From: Claveliimonas sp963592205
Lineage (GTDB): Bacteria; Bacillota; Clostridia; Lachnospirales; Lachnospiraceae
Direction of reading: 5' to 3'
DNA: 39,415 bases
NCBI GenBank assembly: GCA_963592205.1
Contig: CAVAVU010000138.1
Location: 1-39,415, forward strand
Shown here: positions 1 to 8,649 of the stretch, piece by piece
Numbering within the stretch: the stretch's first letter is position 1
Layout: the number at the start of each line of letters is the position of its first letter
Notes under the pieces: model-generated
The model's database searches: none
Seen by the model: the letters and a program-made list of their open reading frames with translations, nothing else
Told to the model about the DNA's origin: nothing
Program-made: the position numbers and the translations under genes

Positions 1-10
1 CGTTTACAGC

Positions 11-39
11 TTGGCTTTTTTTTAATATATGTTTATAAT
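11..39 (+). promoter_or_regulatory. Promoter for murC
   Basis: A -35 hexamer TTGGCT at 11-16 and a -10 hexamer TATAAT at 34-39 are separated by exactly 17 bp, with an AT-rich spacer. The ribosome-binding site CTAGGAGG lies at 57-64, ahead of the murC ATG at 74. A sigma-A type promoter is inferred from the sequence only. Confidence 0.7.
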
Positions 40-73
40 AAGATAGATAGAACAGGCTAGGAGGCTTTAATTA

Positions 74-1453
74 ATGTATAAGATTAATTTTGAAGAGCCA
101 ATCCATGTACATTTTATTGGTATTGGTGGAATAAGTATGAGCGGACTTGCTGAAGTATTGCTGAAAGAGGGATTTACTGTATCCGGATCTGATGCAAAAG
201 AGTCAGCTCTGACAGACCATCTGGAGCAGATGGGAGCGAGAGTATTTTATGGACAGAAAGCGTCCAATATTATAGAAGGAATCGATGTGGTAGTATATAC
301 GGCTGCGATTCATGAAGATAATGAAGAATTTATGGAAGCGAAGAGACAGAATCTTCCGATGCTGAGCCGTGCAGAGCTGTTGGGACAGCTGATGCGCAAT
401 TATGATATGCCGATCGCGATATCAGGTACCCATGGTAAGACAACCACGACATCTATGCTGTCACAGATCCTGCTGGCAGATGATCAGGATCCGACATTAT
501 CCGTAGGCGGTATCCTGAAGGCAATCGGCGGTAATATCCGTGTAGGTGATTCGGAACTTTTTGTAGCAGAAGCATGTGAGTATACCAACAGCTTCCTGCA
601 TCTGTTCCCGAAGCTTGCAATCATTCTGAATATTGATGCGGATCATCTGGACTTCTTTAAGGATCTTCAGGATATCCGTAATTCGTTCCGTAAGTTTGCT
701 GAATTACTTCCGGAAGACGGCGTGCTGGTGATCAATCAGCAGATCCCGAACGTGGAAGAGATTACAGACGGGCTGGCATGTAAGGTCGTGACCTTTGGTA
801 CGGATCCGTCTGCAGATTACAGTGCGGCAGATATTGCACATGATGAAGTGGGTGATTCATCCTTTGATGTATTGCATGACGGACAGAAGATGGGACGCAT
901 GGCGCTTTCGGTAACAGGTGAGCACAATGTGCTCAATGCATTGTCGGCCATTGCGGCAGCAGATATCCTGGGTATTCCATTTGCATCGATGCAGCAGGGA
1001 TTGAAGGAGTTCCACGGAACAGACCGCAGATTTGAATATAAAGGTGAGAAGAACGGATTTACGATCATCGATGATTATGCACATCATCCGACCGAGATCC
1101 GGGCAACACTTACAGCAGCAGAGAATTATCCGCATAAGGAAGTGTGGTGCATTTTCCAGCCGCATACCTATACCAGAACCAAAGCGTTATTTGACGAATT
1201 TGTAGATGCGCTTGCTACCACAGATCATGTAATCCTGGCGGACATTTACGCGGCAAGAGAGACCGATACGCTGGGGGTATCCTCAGAGCAGATCGCAGAA
1301 GCATTGAAGAAAAAGGGCTGTGATGCATATTATCTGCCGTCCTTTGAGAAGATCGAGGAATTCGTGCTGGATAGATGCCAGAAGGGAGACGTGTTGATAA
1401 CTATGGGAGCTGGAGACGTTGTAAATATAGGCGAAAAGCTTCTTCAGGACTAG
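74..1453 (+). CDS. murC: UDP-N-acetylmuramate--L-alanine ligase (MurC)
   Basis: Cytoplasmic ATP-dependent Mur ligase that adds L-alanine to UDP-N-acetylmuramic acid, the first amino acid of the peptidoglycan stem peptide. The 459-residue length is normal for MurC. The N-terminal nucleotide-sugar domain begins with the MurC glycine motif GIGGISMSG. The central ATP loop GTHGKTTTTSM is near residue 118. The C-terminal Mur signature DDYAHHPTEI is near residue 333, and the chain ends with GAGDVVNIG as in other MurC proteins. The ATG is preceded by AGGAGG. A good promoter directly upstream suggests that it starts a transcription unit. Its stop is immediately followed by a DnaA-box cluster, placing a cell-wall gene beside replication genes. 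No anomalies were seen. Confidence 0.97.
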   Translation: MYKINFEEPIHVHFIGIGGISMSGLAEVLLKEGFTVSGSDAKESALTDHLEQMGARVFYGQKASNIIEGIDVVVYTAAIHEDNEEFMEAKRQNLPMLSRAELLGQLMRNYDMPIAISGTHGKTTTTSMLSQILLADDQDPTLSVGGILKAIGGNIRVGDSELFVAEACEYTNSFLHLFPKLAIILNIDADHLDFFKDLQDIRNSFRKFAELLPEDGVLVINQQIPNVEEITDGLACKVVTFGTDPSADYSAADIAHDEVGDSSFDVLHDGQKMGRMALSVTGEHNVLNALSAIAAADILGIPFASMQQGLKEFHGTDRRFEYKGEKNGFTIIDDYAHHPTEIRATLTAAENYPHKEVWCIFQPHTYTRTKALFDEFVDALATTDHVILADIYAARETDTLGVSSEQIAEALKKKGCDAYYLPSFEKIEEFVLDRCQKGDVLITMGAGDVVNIGEKLLQD

Positions 1454-1485
1454 TTATCCACATTATCCACATGAATTTATCCACA
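1454..1485 (+). promoter_or_regulatory. Cluster of three perfect DnaA boxes
   Basis: Three copies of TTATCCACA, a perfect match to the DnaA-box consensus TTATNCACA, occur in the same orientation at 1454-1462, 1463-1471 and 1477-1485. The first two abut; the third follows after 5 bp. They begin directly after the murC stop and lie about 50-85 bp upstream of the putative promoter of the DnaD-domain gene. The sites are read directly from the sequence. DnaA-dependent control of the downstream replication genes, or DnaA titration, is inferred. Confidence 0.85.
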
Positions 1486-1534
1486 AAAAAGATAGATTTT
1501 GCGTGAAAAAATTCTTTTTCGGTTTATTCCTCGA

Positions 1535-1543
1535 TGCTATAAT
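1535..1543 (+). promoter_or_regulatory. Extended -10 promoter upstream of the DnaD-domain gene
   Basis: TGC-TATAAT at 1535-1543 is a perfect extended -10 element. The -35 region around 1515-1520 is T-rich but poor, as is common for extended -10 promoters. The expected transcript start is near 1550, leaving a short leader before the ATG at 1580. The DnaA boxes lie just upstream. Confidence 0.6.
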
Positions 1544-1579
1544 GTGTATGCTATGAGATGAGAGACGAGGAAGATCGAG

Positions 1580-2629
1580 ATGACGAAATTAACTTTGACA
1601 AATTGTGTACAGGGTTATGCAACTCTGGTTGAGAATGAATTTATAGATAAGTACATGGCGGAAGCGAACGGCGAGTATGTGAAGGTGTACCTTTTATTAT
1701 TGCGCTACAAGTGCGATCCTTCCGTGAACCTTGGAGTGTCGGAAATTGCCGATATTCTGGACTGTACAGAGAAGGATGTCAATCGTGCACTGGATTACTG
1801 GACCAAGAAAGGACTGCTCGGCGTGGCTAAGACAGGCTCACAGTCTGCACAGCAGACAACGGAGAAAGAAGTATCCGTGAATCCGGTGAAGAAAGCAGCA
1901 CAGCCGGTAATTCCTATGGCGAAGACACCGGAGAGTACAGGGGCAGTGAAGACACAGTCTGCACAGACACCGAGCCAGAAGAACCGTAAGGAATTCCGTG
2001 AGATTCTTCACGTAACAGAACAGTATCTGGGTAAGACATTGACTAAGACAGAAGCTGAAGAGCTTGTGTATTTTTACGATGTACTTGGAATGTCAGCAGA
2101 TCTGATCGAGTATCTGATCGAATATTGTGTAGAGAATGGACACAAGAGCATTCATTATATTAAGAAGGTTGCACTGTCCTGGAATGATCAGCATGTGACT
2201 ACCGTGAAGGAAGCCAAGGCAACATCCGGTAAGTATAATAAGAACAGCTATGCCGTGCTGAATGCATATGGTATTAAGGGTCGTGCACCGGCAGAACCTG
2301 AGATGGTGTACATTTCCAGATGGAATGATGAGTACGGATTTTCACCGGAGCTGATCGTAGAGGCCTGTAACCGTACGATGAATACGATCCATCAGCCAAG
2401 CTTTGACTATACAGAATCGATCCTTAAGAGCTGGATGGACAAGGGAGTCAGAGACATTGCCGATGTGAAGGCACTGGATCTGGTACATATGAAAGAAAAA
2501 GAAGCCAAGAAGACGGCAGTGGCATCGAGAGTAACCAGCCGCACTACGAAGAGCAAGTTTAATAATTTTGAAGGACGCAAGTATCAGGATATGGATGAGC
2601 TTACAAGAAAGCTGATCGAGACCCGTTAG
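1580..2629 (+). CDS. DnaD-domain replication initiation/restart protein
   Basis: DnaD/DnaB-family proteins remodel DNA at origins and stalled forks and help load the replicative helicase. The 349-residue protein has an N-terminal winged-helix-like segment (residues about 25-95, with ILDCTEKDVNRALDYW). A Gln/Ser/Thr-rich linker follows (about 95-130), then two DnaD C-terminal-type helical repeats: about 135-210 (LGKTLTKTEAEELVYFY) and about 220-300 (containing YISRWNDEYGFSPELIVEAC). The ATG is preceded by GAGGAAG at 7-8 nt. The next gene is a helicase loader only 33 bp downstream, the arrangement expected of a functional pair. Two tandem C-terminal repeats are typical of clostridial members. 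The family is clear; whether it corresponds to Bacillus DnaD or DnaB is not resolved from sequence alone. Confidence 0.9.
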   Translation: MTKLTLTNCVQGYATLVENEFIDKYMAEANGEYVKVYLLLLRYKCDPSVNLGVSEIADILDCTEKDVNRALDYWTKKGLLGVAKTGSQSAQQTTEKEVSVNPVKKAAQPVIPMAKTPESTGAVKTQSAQTPSQKNRKEFREILHVTEQYLGKTLTKTEAEELVYFYDVLGMSADLIEYLIEYCVENGHKSIHYIKKVALSWNDQHVTTVKEAKATSGKYNKNSYAVLNAYGIKGRAPAEPEMVYISRWNDEYGFSPELIVEACNRTMNTIHQPSFDYTESILKSWMDKGVRDIADVKALDLVHMKEKEAKKTAVASRVTSRTTKSKFNNFEGRKYQDMDELTRKLIETR

Positions 2630-2662
2630 TAGATTGATTCTTATATTGACAAGGAGAGACCA

Positions 2663-3652
2663 GTGGCACTTACCAATTCGCAGTATGATCATTTTATGCG
2701 TATATATGAAAAGAGACAATTGGATAATGAGAACCGGCTGCGGGGACGCTATGAAGAGGTATATGACAGAATTCCGAGACTTCGGGAGCTGGATCAGTCT
2801 ATCTCAGAACTCAGTGTCCGACAGGCGCGCCGGATGCTGGATGGAGATGAGAGTGCACTTACTGCATTAAAAGAAGATCTCCATCTTCTTTTTGAAGAGA
2901 AGAAATTACTGCTGGCACAGTCTGGATATCCGGCTGATTATCTGGAACTTTCCTATACCTGTCCGGATTGTAAGGACACAGGATATATAGGAAAGGAAAA
3001 GTGTCATTGCTTTAAAAAGGCGATTATCGATTATATGTATACACAGTCCAATCTGCAGGAAATATTAACAAAAGAGAATTTTGATACATTTTCCATGGAC
3101 TATTATTCAGACAGTCATATCGATCCGCTGACAGGCAGATCCTCCAGAGAGGCGATACAGACAGCGGTCAGAGCATGCCGTGAATTTACGCAGAACTTTG
3201 CAAAGGATGGAGGGAATCTCCTGCTTTACGGAGATACCGGTGTGGGCAAGACATTTTTGACGCACTGCGTAGCAAAAGAGCTTTTAGATCAGACGTTTTC
3301 TGTGATATACTTTACAGCGAGCCAATTATTTGATATCTTTGCAAAGAAGCAGTTTGAAAAAGATGAGGATGCAGCGCAGGATTATGAACACATATATGAC
3401 TGTGACTTGCTGATCATAGATGATCTGGGGACAGAATTTGCAAATGGATTTACCATATCGCAGATGTTTGTCTGTCTGAATGAGAGACTTCTGCGTGGAA
3501 AGTCTACGATGATATCCACCAATCTTTCATTGGATGATCTCAATAATATGTACTCGGAGCGGGTATTTTCCCGTATTACCAGTGCATACACCGTACTTCG
3601 GATTACCGGAGACGATATACGGATTCAAAAGAAACTTATGGGCAGAAAATAA
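2663..3652 (+). CDS. DnaC/DnaI-like AAA+ helicase loader
   Basis: ATP-dependent loader that delivers the replicative DnaB-type helicase onto DNA, acting with the preceding DnaD-domain protein. The GTG start is supported by AAGGAGAG at about 6 nt. Of 329 residues, about 1-95 are helical. A zinc-binding cluster CPDCKDTGYIGKEKCHC starts near residue 99. The AAA+ core has Walker A GDTGVGKT near 190, Walker B LLIIDDLGTE near 249 and a sensor-1-like STN near 286. The C-terminal SRITSAYTVLRI resembles the arginine-finger/sensor region of DnaC/IstB proteins. An IstB transposition helper is excluded by context and by the N-terminal zinc cluster. Nothing looks truncated. Confidence 0.92.
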   Translation: MALTNSQYDHFMRIYEKRQLDNENRLRGRYEEVYDRIPRLRELDQSISELSVRQARRMLDGDESALTALKEDLHLLFEEKKLLLAQSGYPADYLELSYTCPDCKDTGYIGKEKCHCFKKAIIDYMYTQSNLQEILTKENFDTFSMDYYSDSHIDPLTGRSSREAIQTAVRACREFTQNFAKDGGNLLLYGDTGVGKTFLTHCVAKELLDQTFSVIYFTASQLFDIFAKKQFEKDEDAAQDYEHIYDCDLLIIDDLGTEFANGFTISQMFVCLNERLLRGKSTMISTNLSLDDLNNMYSERVFSRITSAYTVLRITGDDIRIQKKLMGRK

Positions 3653-3671
3653 TTTTAGGAGGTACTTGCAG

Positions 3672-4862
3672 ATGATGCGCCGTAACGAACGTAACTTGGA
3701 CAATATCCCGGTAGGAGCTTTGGGAATTATCGCACTTGACGGATGTCAGGAGATGGGAAACAGGGTGGATGAATACCTTGCCAAATGGCGTCACGAGGAT
3801 GGATCTGAGTATAAGGATAATATCGCATTTTCCGGATATGAGAAGGATTCCTATCTGATCAGTGCTAAGGTGCCGAGATTCGGTTCCGGAGAAGCTAAGG
3901 GTATTATCAATGAGTCTGTACGAGGCAAAGACATCTACATTCTGGTAGATGTGTGCAATTACAATTGTACGTATTCTATCAGTGGCCACGTGAACCACAT
4001 GTCACCGGATGACCATTATCAGAACCTGAAGAGAATTATTGCTGCCATTGGTGGTAAGGCAAGACGTATCAATGTTATCATGCCATTCCTGTACGAGAGC
4101 CGTCAGCACAAAAGAGGCGGAAGAGAGTCTCTGGACTGCGCACTGGCACTGCAGGAGCTGGTACGCATGGGCGTAGATAATATCATTACATTCGATGCAC
4201 ATGACCCGCGTGTACAGAATGCGATTCCGCTCAGCGGATTCGAGACGGTACGCCCGACTTATCAGTTTGTAAAAGGACTTCTGGGAACAGTAAAGGATCT
4301 TACGATCGACAGCCAGCATATGATGTCTATCAGCCCGGACGAGGGAGCCACAGAGAGAGCAGTATATCTTGCTAATGTACTGAATCTGGACATGGGTATG
4401 TTCTATAAGAGAAGAGACTGTAGCCGCGTGGTAAATGGTCGTAACCCGATCATTGCGCACGAGTTCCTGGGATCGTCTGTAGAGGGTAAGGATGTAGTGA
4501 TTCTGGACGATATGATCTCTTCCGGAGACAGTATCCTGGATGTTGCAAGACAGTTGAAGCAGCGCAAAGCAAAGAGAATCTACGCTGCAGCTACATTTGG
4601 TCTGTTCACAAGCGGACTGGATAAGTTCGATGAGGCATATGAAGAAGGTATCCTGAACGGTGTGCTGACAACCAACCTGATCTATCAGACACCGGAGCTT
4701 CTGTCTAAGCCTTACTATATTAACTGTGATATGAGCAAGTATCTGGCTCTGCTGATCGATACGCTGAACCATGACAGCTCTATCGGAAGCATTCTTGATC
4801 CGGCTGACCGTATCCAGCATGTTGTTAATATGTATAATAACGGTGAGGAAGTACTTCCATAA
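3672..4862 (+). CDS. prs: Ribose-phosphate pyrophosphokinase (PRPP synthetase), long clostridial form
   Basis: Transfers pyrophosphate from ATP to ribose 5-phosphate to give PRPP for purine, pyrimidine, NAD, histidine and tryptophan synthesis. The reading frame is open from 3534, but the start at 3672 is chosen because AGGAGG lies 9 nt upstream and the open region before it overlaps the loader gene. The 396-residue protein is longer than the usual 315, with an extended N-terminus and C-terminus. Visible signatures are the flexible-loop region FLYESRQHKRGG, ITFDAHDPRVQNAIP, and the PRPP-binding loop VVILDDMISSGDSI near residue 275. It lies 19 bp after the loader and ends at a strong terminator. 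Confidence 0.9.
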   Translation: MMRRNERNLDNIPVGALGIIALDGCQEMGNRVDEYLAKWRHEDGSEYKDNIAFSGYEKDSYLISAKVPRFGSGEAKGIINESVRGKDIYILVDVCNYNCTYSISGHVNHMSPDDHYQNLKRIIAAIGGKARRINVIMPFLYESRQHKRGGRESLDCALALQELVRMGVDNIITFDAHDPRVQNAIPLSGFETVRPTYQFVKGLLGTVKDLTIDSQHMMSISPDEGATERAVYLANVLNLDMGMFYKRRDCSRVVNGRNPIIAHEFLGSSVEGKDVVILDDMISSGDSILDVARQLKQRKAKRIYAAATFGLFTSGLDKFDEAYEEGILNGVLTTNLIYQTPELLSKPYYINCDMSKYLALLIDTLNHDSSIGSILDPADRIQHVVNMYNNGEEVLP

Positions 4863-4900
4863 GAAGATAAATAAAAAGATAAAGAATTAAAGTGAGAATA

Positions 4901-4935
4901 AAAACCGGCGGTTCCGTAATGGAACTGCCGGTTTT
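4901..4935. terminator. Bidirectional intrinsic terminator between prs and the RluA-type gene
   Basis: The arms AAAACCGGCGGTTCC (4901-4915) and GGAACTGCCGGTTTT (4921-4935) form a near-perfect stem with one mismatch and a 5-nt loop. The A and T tracts at its ends let it act on both strands, fitting the convergent genes on either side. Confidence 0.88.
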
Positions 4936-4961
4936 GCATAACTCAAAGCTTTTTAATGAAT

Positions 4962-5675
4962 TTATGAAAATGGCACCTGGAATTCCAGTGGAGTGCCGGT
5001 AATCGGATGACGGAACGCAAGTCTGTAAGCACAGAGCTTGATCTCCTGCCATCCTTTTTTCTGCGCATTTGGATTGTATTTGGTATCGCCGACGATCGGG
5101 CAGCCCATGTGTGCTAACTGTACACGGATCTGATGATGTCTGCCGGTGTCCAGTGTGATCTCCAACAGCGTCTGCTCAGTTGAACTTTCAGTACTGTCGG
5201 AAGAAAAGCGCCGTTCAGCTGCTTTGGTGTGAATGCGATAGTTCAGTCTGGCTTCTTTGGCACCGTGCGTATGACGGTCACATACTTTAGAAGTATTACT
5301 TTTGCTGTCCTTGATAAGGTAATCGACCAGTGTGTCCGTCTCTTTGGAAGGGCAGCCGTCTACCAGCGCCATATAGTGCTTGCCGAATCCTTCGCTCGTT
5401 AACTGATGATTCAGATTCCTGGCAGCCTTTGGATTCTTGGCAAATACCAGAATGCCGGATACAGGCTGATCCAGCCGGTGGATCACAGCCAGATATGGCG
5501 TGGATCTATGTTTGTGTGAAGATGTGGAACGGTGTTCGGCTTCTGCCAGATGGTTCAGGATCATGTGCTCCAGATCGGGTGTGCTGATACGACGGCTCTG
5601 GGTGGCAAGACCATGTGGCTTGAAGCAGACGATAATGTCCGGATCTTCATATAATATCTGTAATTCGTGTCTCAT
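4962..5675 (-). CDS. RluA-family pseudouridine synthase
   Basis: RNA-modifying enzyme that isomerises uridine to pseudouridine in rRNA or tRNA; the exact target cannot be read. The catalytic-aspartate motif HRLDQPVSGILVFAK is complete. TGRHHQIRVQLAHMGCPIVGD forms the usual C-terminal substrate/fold motif (RLA family motif III). No N-terminal S4 RNA-binding domain is present, so it belongs to the short RluA/RluC-like group. Two in-frame ATGs exist, at 5681 and 5675 on the minus strand. The latter is preferred because AGGGGAG abuts the first ATG and is correctly spaced for the second. Residues about 155-170 are Ser/Thr-rich, a small insertion. It is transcribed alone, divergently from the ABC operon. 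Confidence 0.9.
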   Translation of the reverse strand: MRHELQILYEDPDIIVCFKPHGLATQSRRISTPDLEHMILNHLAEAEHRSTSSHKHRSTPYLAVIHRLDQPVSGILVFAKNPKAARNLNHQLTSEGFGKHYMALVDGCPSKETDTLVDYLIKDSKSNTSKVCDRHTHGAKEARLNYRIHTKAAERRFSSDSTESSTEQTLLEITLDTGRHHQIRVQLAHMGCPIVGDTKYNPNAQKKGWQEIKLCAYRLAFRHPITGTPLEFQVPFS

Positions 5676-5782
5676 AAACATCTCCCCTATTATGATGCAA
5701 TTAATATTTGCCCCACCATCATTTAAACACAGTAACAGAAAATGTGCAAGTCGCAGCAGGTTTATAAAAAAATCCTATAAAC

Positions 5783-5858
5783 TTATAGATAATATAAATA
5801 AATGCGTCTTATTTATAGATAAAGCCAATTTGTCAGACTATAGAACGAGTGCTATAAT
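5783..5858 (+). promoter_or_regulatory. Operon promoter with paired upstream direct repeats
   Basis: TTGTCA at 5830-5835 and TATAAT at 5853-5858, with 17-bp spacing, form a near-consensus promoter for the ABC operon. Immediately upstream the 10-mer TTATAGATAA occurs twice, at 5783-5792 and 5813-5822, exactly 30 bp (three helical turns) apart and ending 8 bp before the -35. This geometry suits an activator, though binding is inferred. About 110 nt of leader follow before the first ATG. No regulator gene lies in the operon. Confidence 0.65.
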
Positions 5859-5970
5859 AGTTGTGCGAAGCGAAAAGAAACGAGAAATAAGTTGTATTTC
5901 CAAAAGTAAAAATTATAAAACCAATTCAAGTGGTAGGTTTATAGAAAATATCAATATATACGAGGTTTTT

Positions 5971-6723
5971 ATGAGTGAGGCATATTTAAAAGCGATCGAA
6001 TTACATAAGGATTTCGGACATGTACAGGCACTCCGGGGAGTGTCTGTAGCAGCGTATGAAGGAGAAGTACTTGCGATTGTCGGCGATAACGGTGCAGGTA
6101 AGTCTACGCTGATCAAGATTCTGTCCGGAGTATTGAAGCCGGATCAGGGCAGGATCAAAGTAGGAGATCAGGAGTACACAGGACTGACTGCCAGAGAGGC
6201 AATCGAGGCAGGGGTGTCAACGGTATATCAGGATCTGGCACTTGGCAACACGATGGATGTGACATCGAATCTGTTTCTGGGGAATGAGCATTCCAGATTT
6301 GGATTCTTGCAAAAGAAGGAGATGAAGCAGAAAGCAGAAGAACTGCTTCAGAATCTGGATATCCGGATACCGGATGTGACGGTTCCGGTTGGCAATCTGA
6401 GCGGTGGTCAGAGACAGGGTGTCGCAGTAGCGCGTCTGGTGAATCGTGGAGGTAAAGTATTTATCTTTGATGAACCGACAGCGGCGATGGGATTGAATGA
6501 GACCAATGCGGTGTTGAAGCTGATCCGCAGACTGGCATCAGACGGCTATGTGGTAATTGTGATCAGCCACAATATGCCGCAGGTATTCGACATTTCAGAC
6601 CGGATTTGTATTATGAGACAAGGCAGAGTGATCGGTGAGATGAAGACCAGTGAGACAACCATGGACGAGGTGGTGTCCATGATCACAGGTGCAAAAGAAA
6701 AACAGGGACAGGCAGGTGCTTAG
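5971..6723 (+). CDS. Ribose/monosaccharide-type ABC transporter ATP-binding protein (single domain)
   Basis: Energises import by the membrane permease encoded next. The 250-residue protein holds one complete nucleotide-binding domain: Walker A GDNGAGKST (38-46), signature LSGGQRQGVAVAR, Walker B VFIFDEPTAA and H-loop VIVISHN. It resembles the FrcA-type single-domain ATPases rather than the 500-residue tandem RbsA/MglA form, so two copies should associate with two permeases. The frame is open far upstream, but the ATG at 5971 is chosen because the preceding stretch contains the promoter and CGAGG precedes this ATG. It is the first gene of the operon. The carried sugar or nucleoside cannot be told from the ATPase. 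Confidence 0.92.
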   Translation: MSEAYLKAIELHKDFGHVQALRGVSVAAYEGEVLAIVGDNGAGKSTLIKILSGVLKPDQGRIKVGDQEYTGLTAREAIEAGVSTVYQDLALGNTMDVTSNLFLGNEHSRFGFLQKKEMKQKAEELLQNLDIRIPDVTVPVGNLSGGQRQGVAVARLVNRGGKVFIFDEPTAAMGLNETNAVLKLIRRLASDGYVVIVISHNMPQVFDISDRICIMRQGRVIGEMKTSETTMDEVVSMITGAKEKQGQAGA

Positions 6724-6724
6724 T

Positions 6725-7672
6725 GTGAAAAAGAAATTACAGGGACATTCATATATGATCTTTCTGATCACAATACTGATCGTACTGATCGTGGTATTAT
6801 CTATAGCATCGCCATTTTTTCTTTCCTGGAAGAACTGCAGGAATATCCTGAATCAGTCGGCCATCTATCTGGTGCTGTCTGTGGGAATGACATTCGTGAT
6901 CTGTATGGGTGAGATTGATCTGTCGGTCGGTGCGATCATCGGATTCTCCGGTATGATCATGGGTATGCTGTGTATGGCAGGCGTGCCGTCACTGGCAGCG
7001 GCACTTCTTGGGCTTGTAGTGTCCGCCCTGATCGGTGTGGTTAATGGCGCGTTGGTAGCGTATGGCAAGATCAGTTCATTTATTGTAACGCTTGCAACCA
7101 TGACAGTGCTTCGGGGTGTAATCCTGGTATGGACCAATTCCAAACCGATTTATGGATTCTCGGATATATTTACATTCCTGGGTTCCGGTAAGATCGGACC
7201 AGTCAATGTACCAATTGTACTGTCATTGCTGATTGCAGTGATCGGAGCGGTGATCTTACATAAGACGGTGCTTGGTAATTATTGTCTGTTCTGCGGAACG
7301 AGTGCACTGGCGCTGAATCGTTCCGGAGTAGATGTAAAGAAATTAAAAATAGCAATCTATGCGATCTGCGGACTGTGTGCAGGTATCGCAGGTATGATCG
7401 TAACAGCCAGACTGAATTCGGCAGAGCCACTGGCTGGACAGGGATACGAGATGGATGCCATTGCGGCAGCGGTTCTCGGAGGAACCAGTATGCAGGGTGG
7501 CAAGGGTAATGTGGCAGGTACTGTAGTTGCGTGCCTGATCCTGAATATCCTGAAGAACGGACTTGTACTTCTCTCAGTATCTTCTCATTATCAGGAAGTG
7601 CTGACTGGCGTGATATTAGTAGTAGCGGTACTCATTTCAGAGAGCAACCGTAGAAAAAGGAGCGAAGTATAA
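6725..7672 (+). CDS. Ribose-type ABC transporter permease (RbsC/FrcC family)
   Basis: Inner-membrane channel subunit of the importer. About 315 residues with eight or more hydrophobic segments. The family signature GEIDLSVGAIIGFSGM lies near residue 60, and AAVLGGTSMQGGKGNVAGT in the C-terminal half matches the conserved GG.S..GG.G cytoplasmic loop. The GTG at 6725 follows the ATPase stop by one base and has AGGCAGG upstream; GTG 6716 is an alternative start. The stop overlaps the kinase start by one base (TAATG), suggesting translational coupling. Permeases of this family serve ribose, xylose, galactose, autoinducer-2 and, in related types, nucleosides. Confidence 0.92.
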   Translation: MKKKLQGHSYMIFLITILIVLIVVLSIASPFFLSWKNCRNILNQSAIYLVLSVGMTFVICMGEIDLSVGAIIGFSGMIMGMLCMAGVPSLAAALLGLVVSALIGVVNGALVAYGKISSFIVTLATMTVLRGVILVWTNSKPIYGFSDIFTFLGSGKIGPVNVPIVLSLLIAVIGAVILHKTVLGNYCLFCGTSALALNRSGVDVKKLKIAIYAICGLCAGIAGMIVTARLNSAEPLAGQGYEMDAIAAAVLGGTSMQGGKGNVAGTVVACLILNILKNGLVLLSVSSHYQEVLTGVILVVAVLISESNRRKRSEV

Positions 7673-8616
7673 TGGATAAAAAAGTATTGTCACTGGGTGC
7701 GATTGCCATGGATGTGGTGCTGAACAGCTATGAACTTCCAAAGGATGACGGATTTGCACTGATTCATCATGAAGAGATGCTTCCGGGCGGAAGTGCATCG
7801 AACGTATCAGTAGCGTGTGCGAGCCTTGGCATGGAAGCATATCAGACCGGCAAGATCGGTGATGATGAGGTGGGCAGTCAGTTCCGTAAGACATTGGTAG
7901 CGGATCATGTAGATGACCGATATGTGGTAACAAAAAAGAATGGAACTACATTACATACGTATATTATTACGGCACCGGGTGGTAAGCATTGTATTTTCGC
8001 AAATGCGGGAGATGCGGTATGCACACTGACACCGGAGGAACTTCCGGCAGATATCATGGACGGCATGGACATTTTCTATAATGATATGTTCTCGTCGAAA
8101 GCGGCCATCTGGCTGGCAGAGAAGGCACTGGAGCAGGGCAAACCTGTCATTTACAATATGCAGTGCGTGCCAAGTTTCATGGAGACCTGCGGGACAAGCC
8201 GTGAAGAGATTGAGAAAATGATGGAACTGTGCACGGTATTTATCAGCGGACGTGCCGGTTACGAGGAAATGACCGGAGAGACAGATCCGTACAAAGCGAT
8301 GCGCATGATACAGGATAAATATCATGTAGAGAAGGGTGTGATCCTGACGGCAGGAGGCGAGGGCGCTTACTGGTATGACGGAGAACATGAATATCACGCT
8401 CCGGCGTATGAAGTAGAGCCGGTAGATACGACAGGTGCAGGAGACTGTTTTATCGGCGGATTGCTGTATTCATACTTCGGAGAAAAGAAAGACGAAGCCT
8501 ATGCATTGAAGTTTGCCAATGCAACAGCAGCTGTCAAATGTACGATCGCGGGACCGAGAAGCCGTGCGACTGTACAGGATGTATTGCATTTGATGGGGGA
8601 GGGTCCCATTGAATAA
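7672..8616 (+). CDS. PfkB-family sugar/nucleoside kinase
   Basis: ATP-dependent kinase predicted to phosphorylate the imported compound at a hydroxymethyl group. At 314 residues it has the usual ribokinase-fold length. The N-terminal PfkB signature is LPGGSASNVSVACASLG, near residue 40. The C-terminal signature DTTGAGDCFIGGLLY near residue 253 holds the catalytic Asp and anion hole. It is translationally coupled to the permease by TAATG. PfkB enzymes paired with a PsuG homologue are often pseudouridine kinases (PsuK), and E. coli yegTUV couples a PfkB kinase to an ADP-ribosylglycohydrolase. Both partners occur downstream here, so a nucleoside or C-nucleoside is favoured over free ribose or fructose. 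Substrate specificity remains inference. Confidence 0.88.
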   Translation: MDKKVLSLGAIAMDVVLNSYELPKDDGFALIHHEEMLPGGSASNVSVACASLGMEAYQTGKIGDDEVGSQFRKTLVADHVDDRYVVTKKNGTTLHTYIITAPGGKHCIFANAGDAVCTLTPEELPADIMDGMDIFYNDMFSSKAAIWLAEKALEQGKPVIYNMQCVPSFMETCGTSREEIEKMMELCTVFISGRAGYEEMTGETDPYKAMRMIQDKYHVEKGVILTAGGEGAYWYDGEHEYHAPAYEVEPVDTTGAGDCFIGGLLYSYFGEKKDEAYALKFANATAAVKCTIAGPRSRATVQDVLHLMGEGPIE

Positions 8617-8649
8617 TAAATCTTACTAAACCAAACAAGGAGGAGCAAA

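Noticed and set aside
1463..1530. Possible replication origin (DnaA boxes beside an AT-rich stretch)
   Set aside because: Only three boxes, a short AT-rich region, no convincing DnaA-trio repeats and no dnaA/dnaN nearby; a regulatory or titration role fits better.
4002..4820. Long open frame on the minus strand within prs
   Set aside because: Antisense shadow of a highly conserved gene; Cys/His/Ile-rich composition and no ribosome-binding site.
8590..8610. Small ATGGG/CCCAT hairpin at the end of the kinase gene as a terminator
   Set aside because: Stem of five pairs, inside coding sequence, no T tract.
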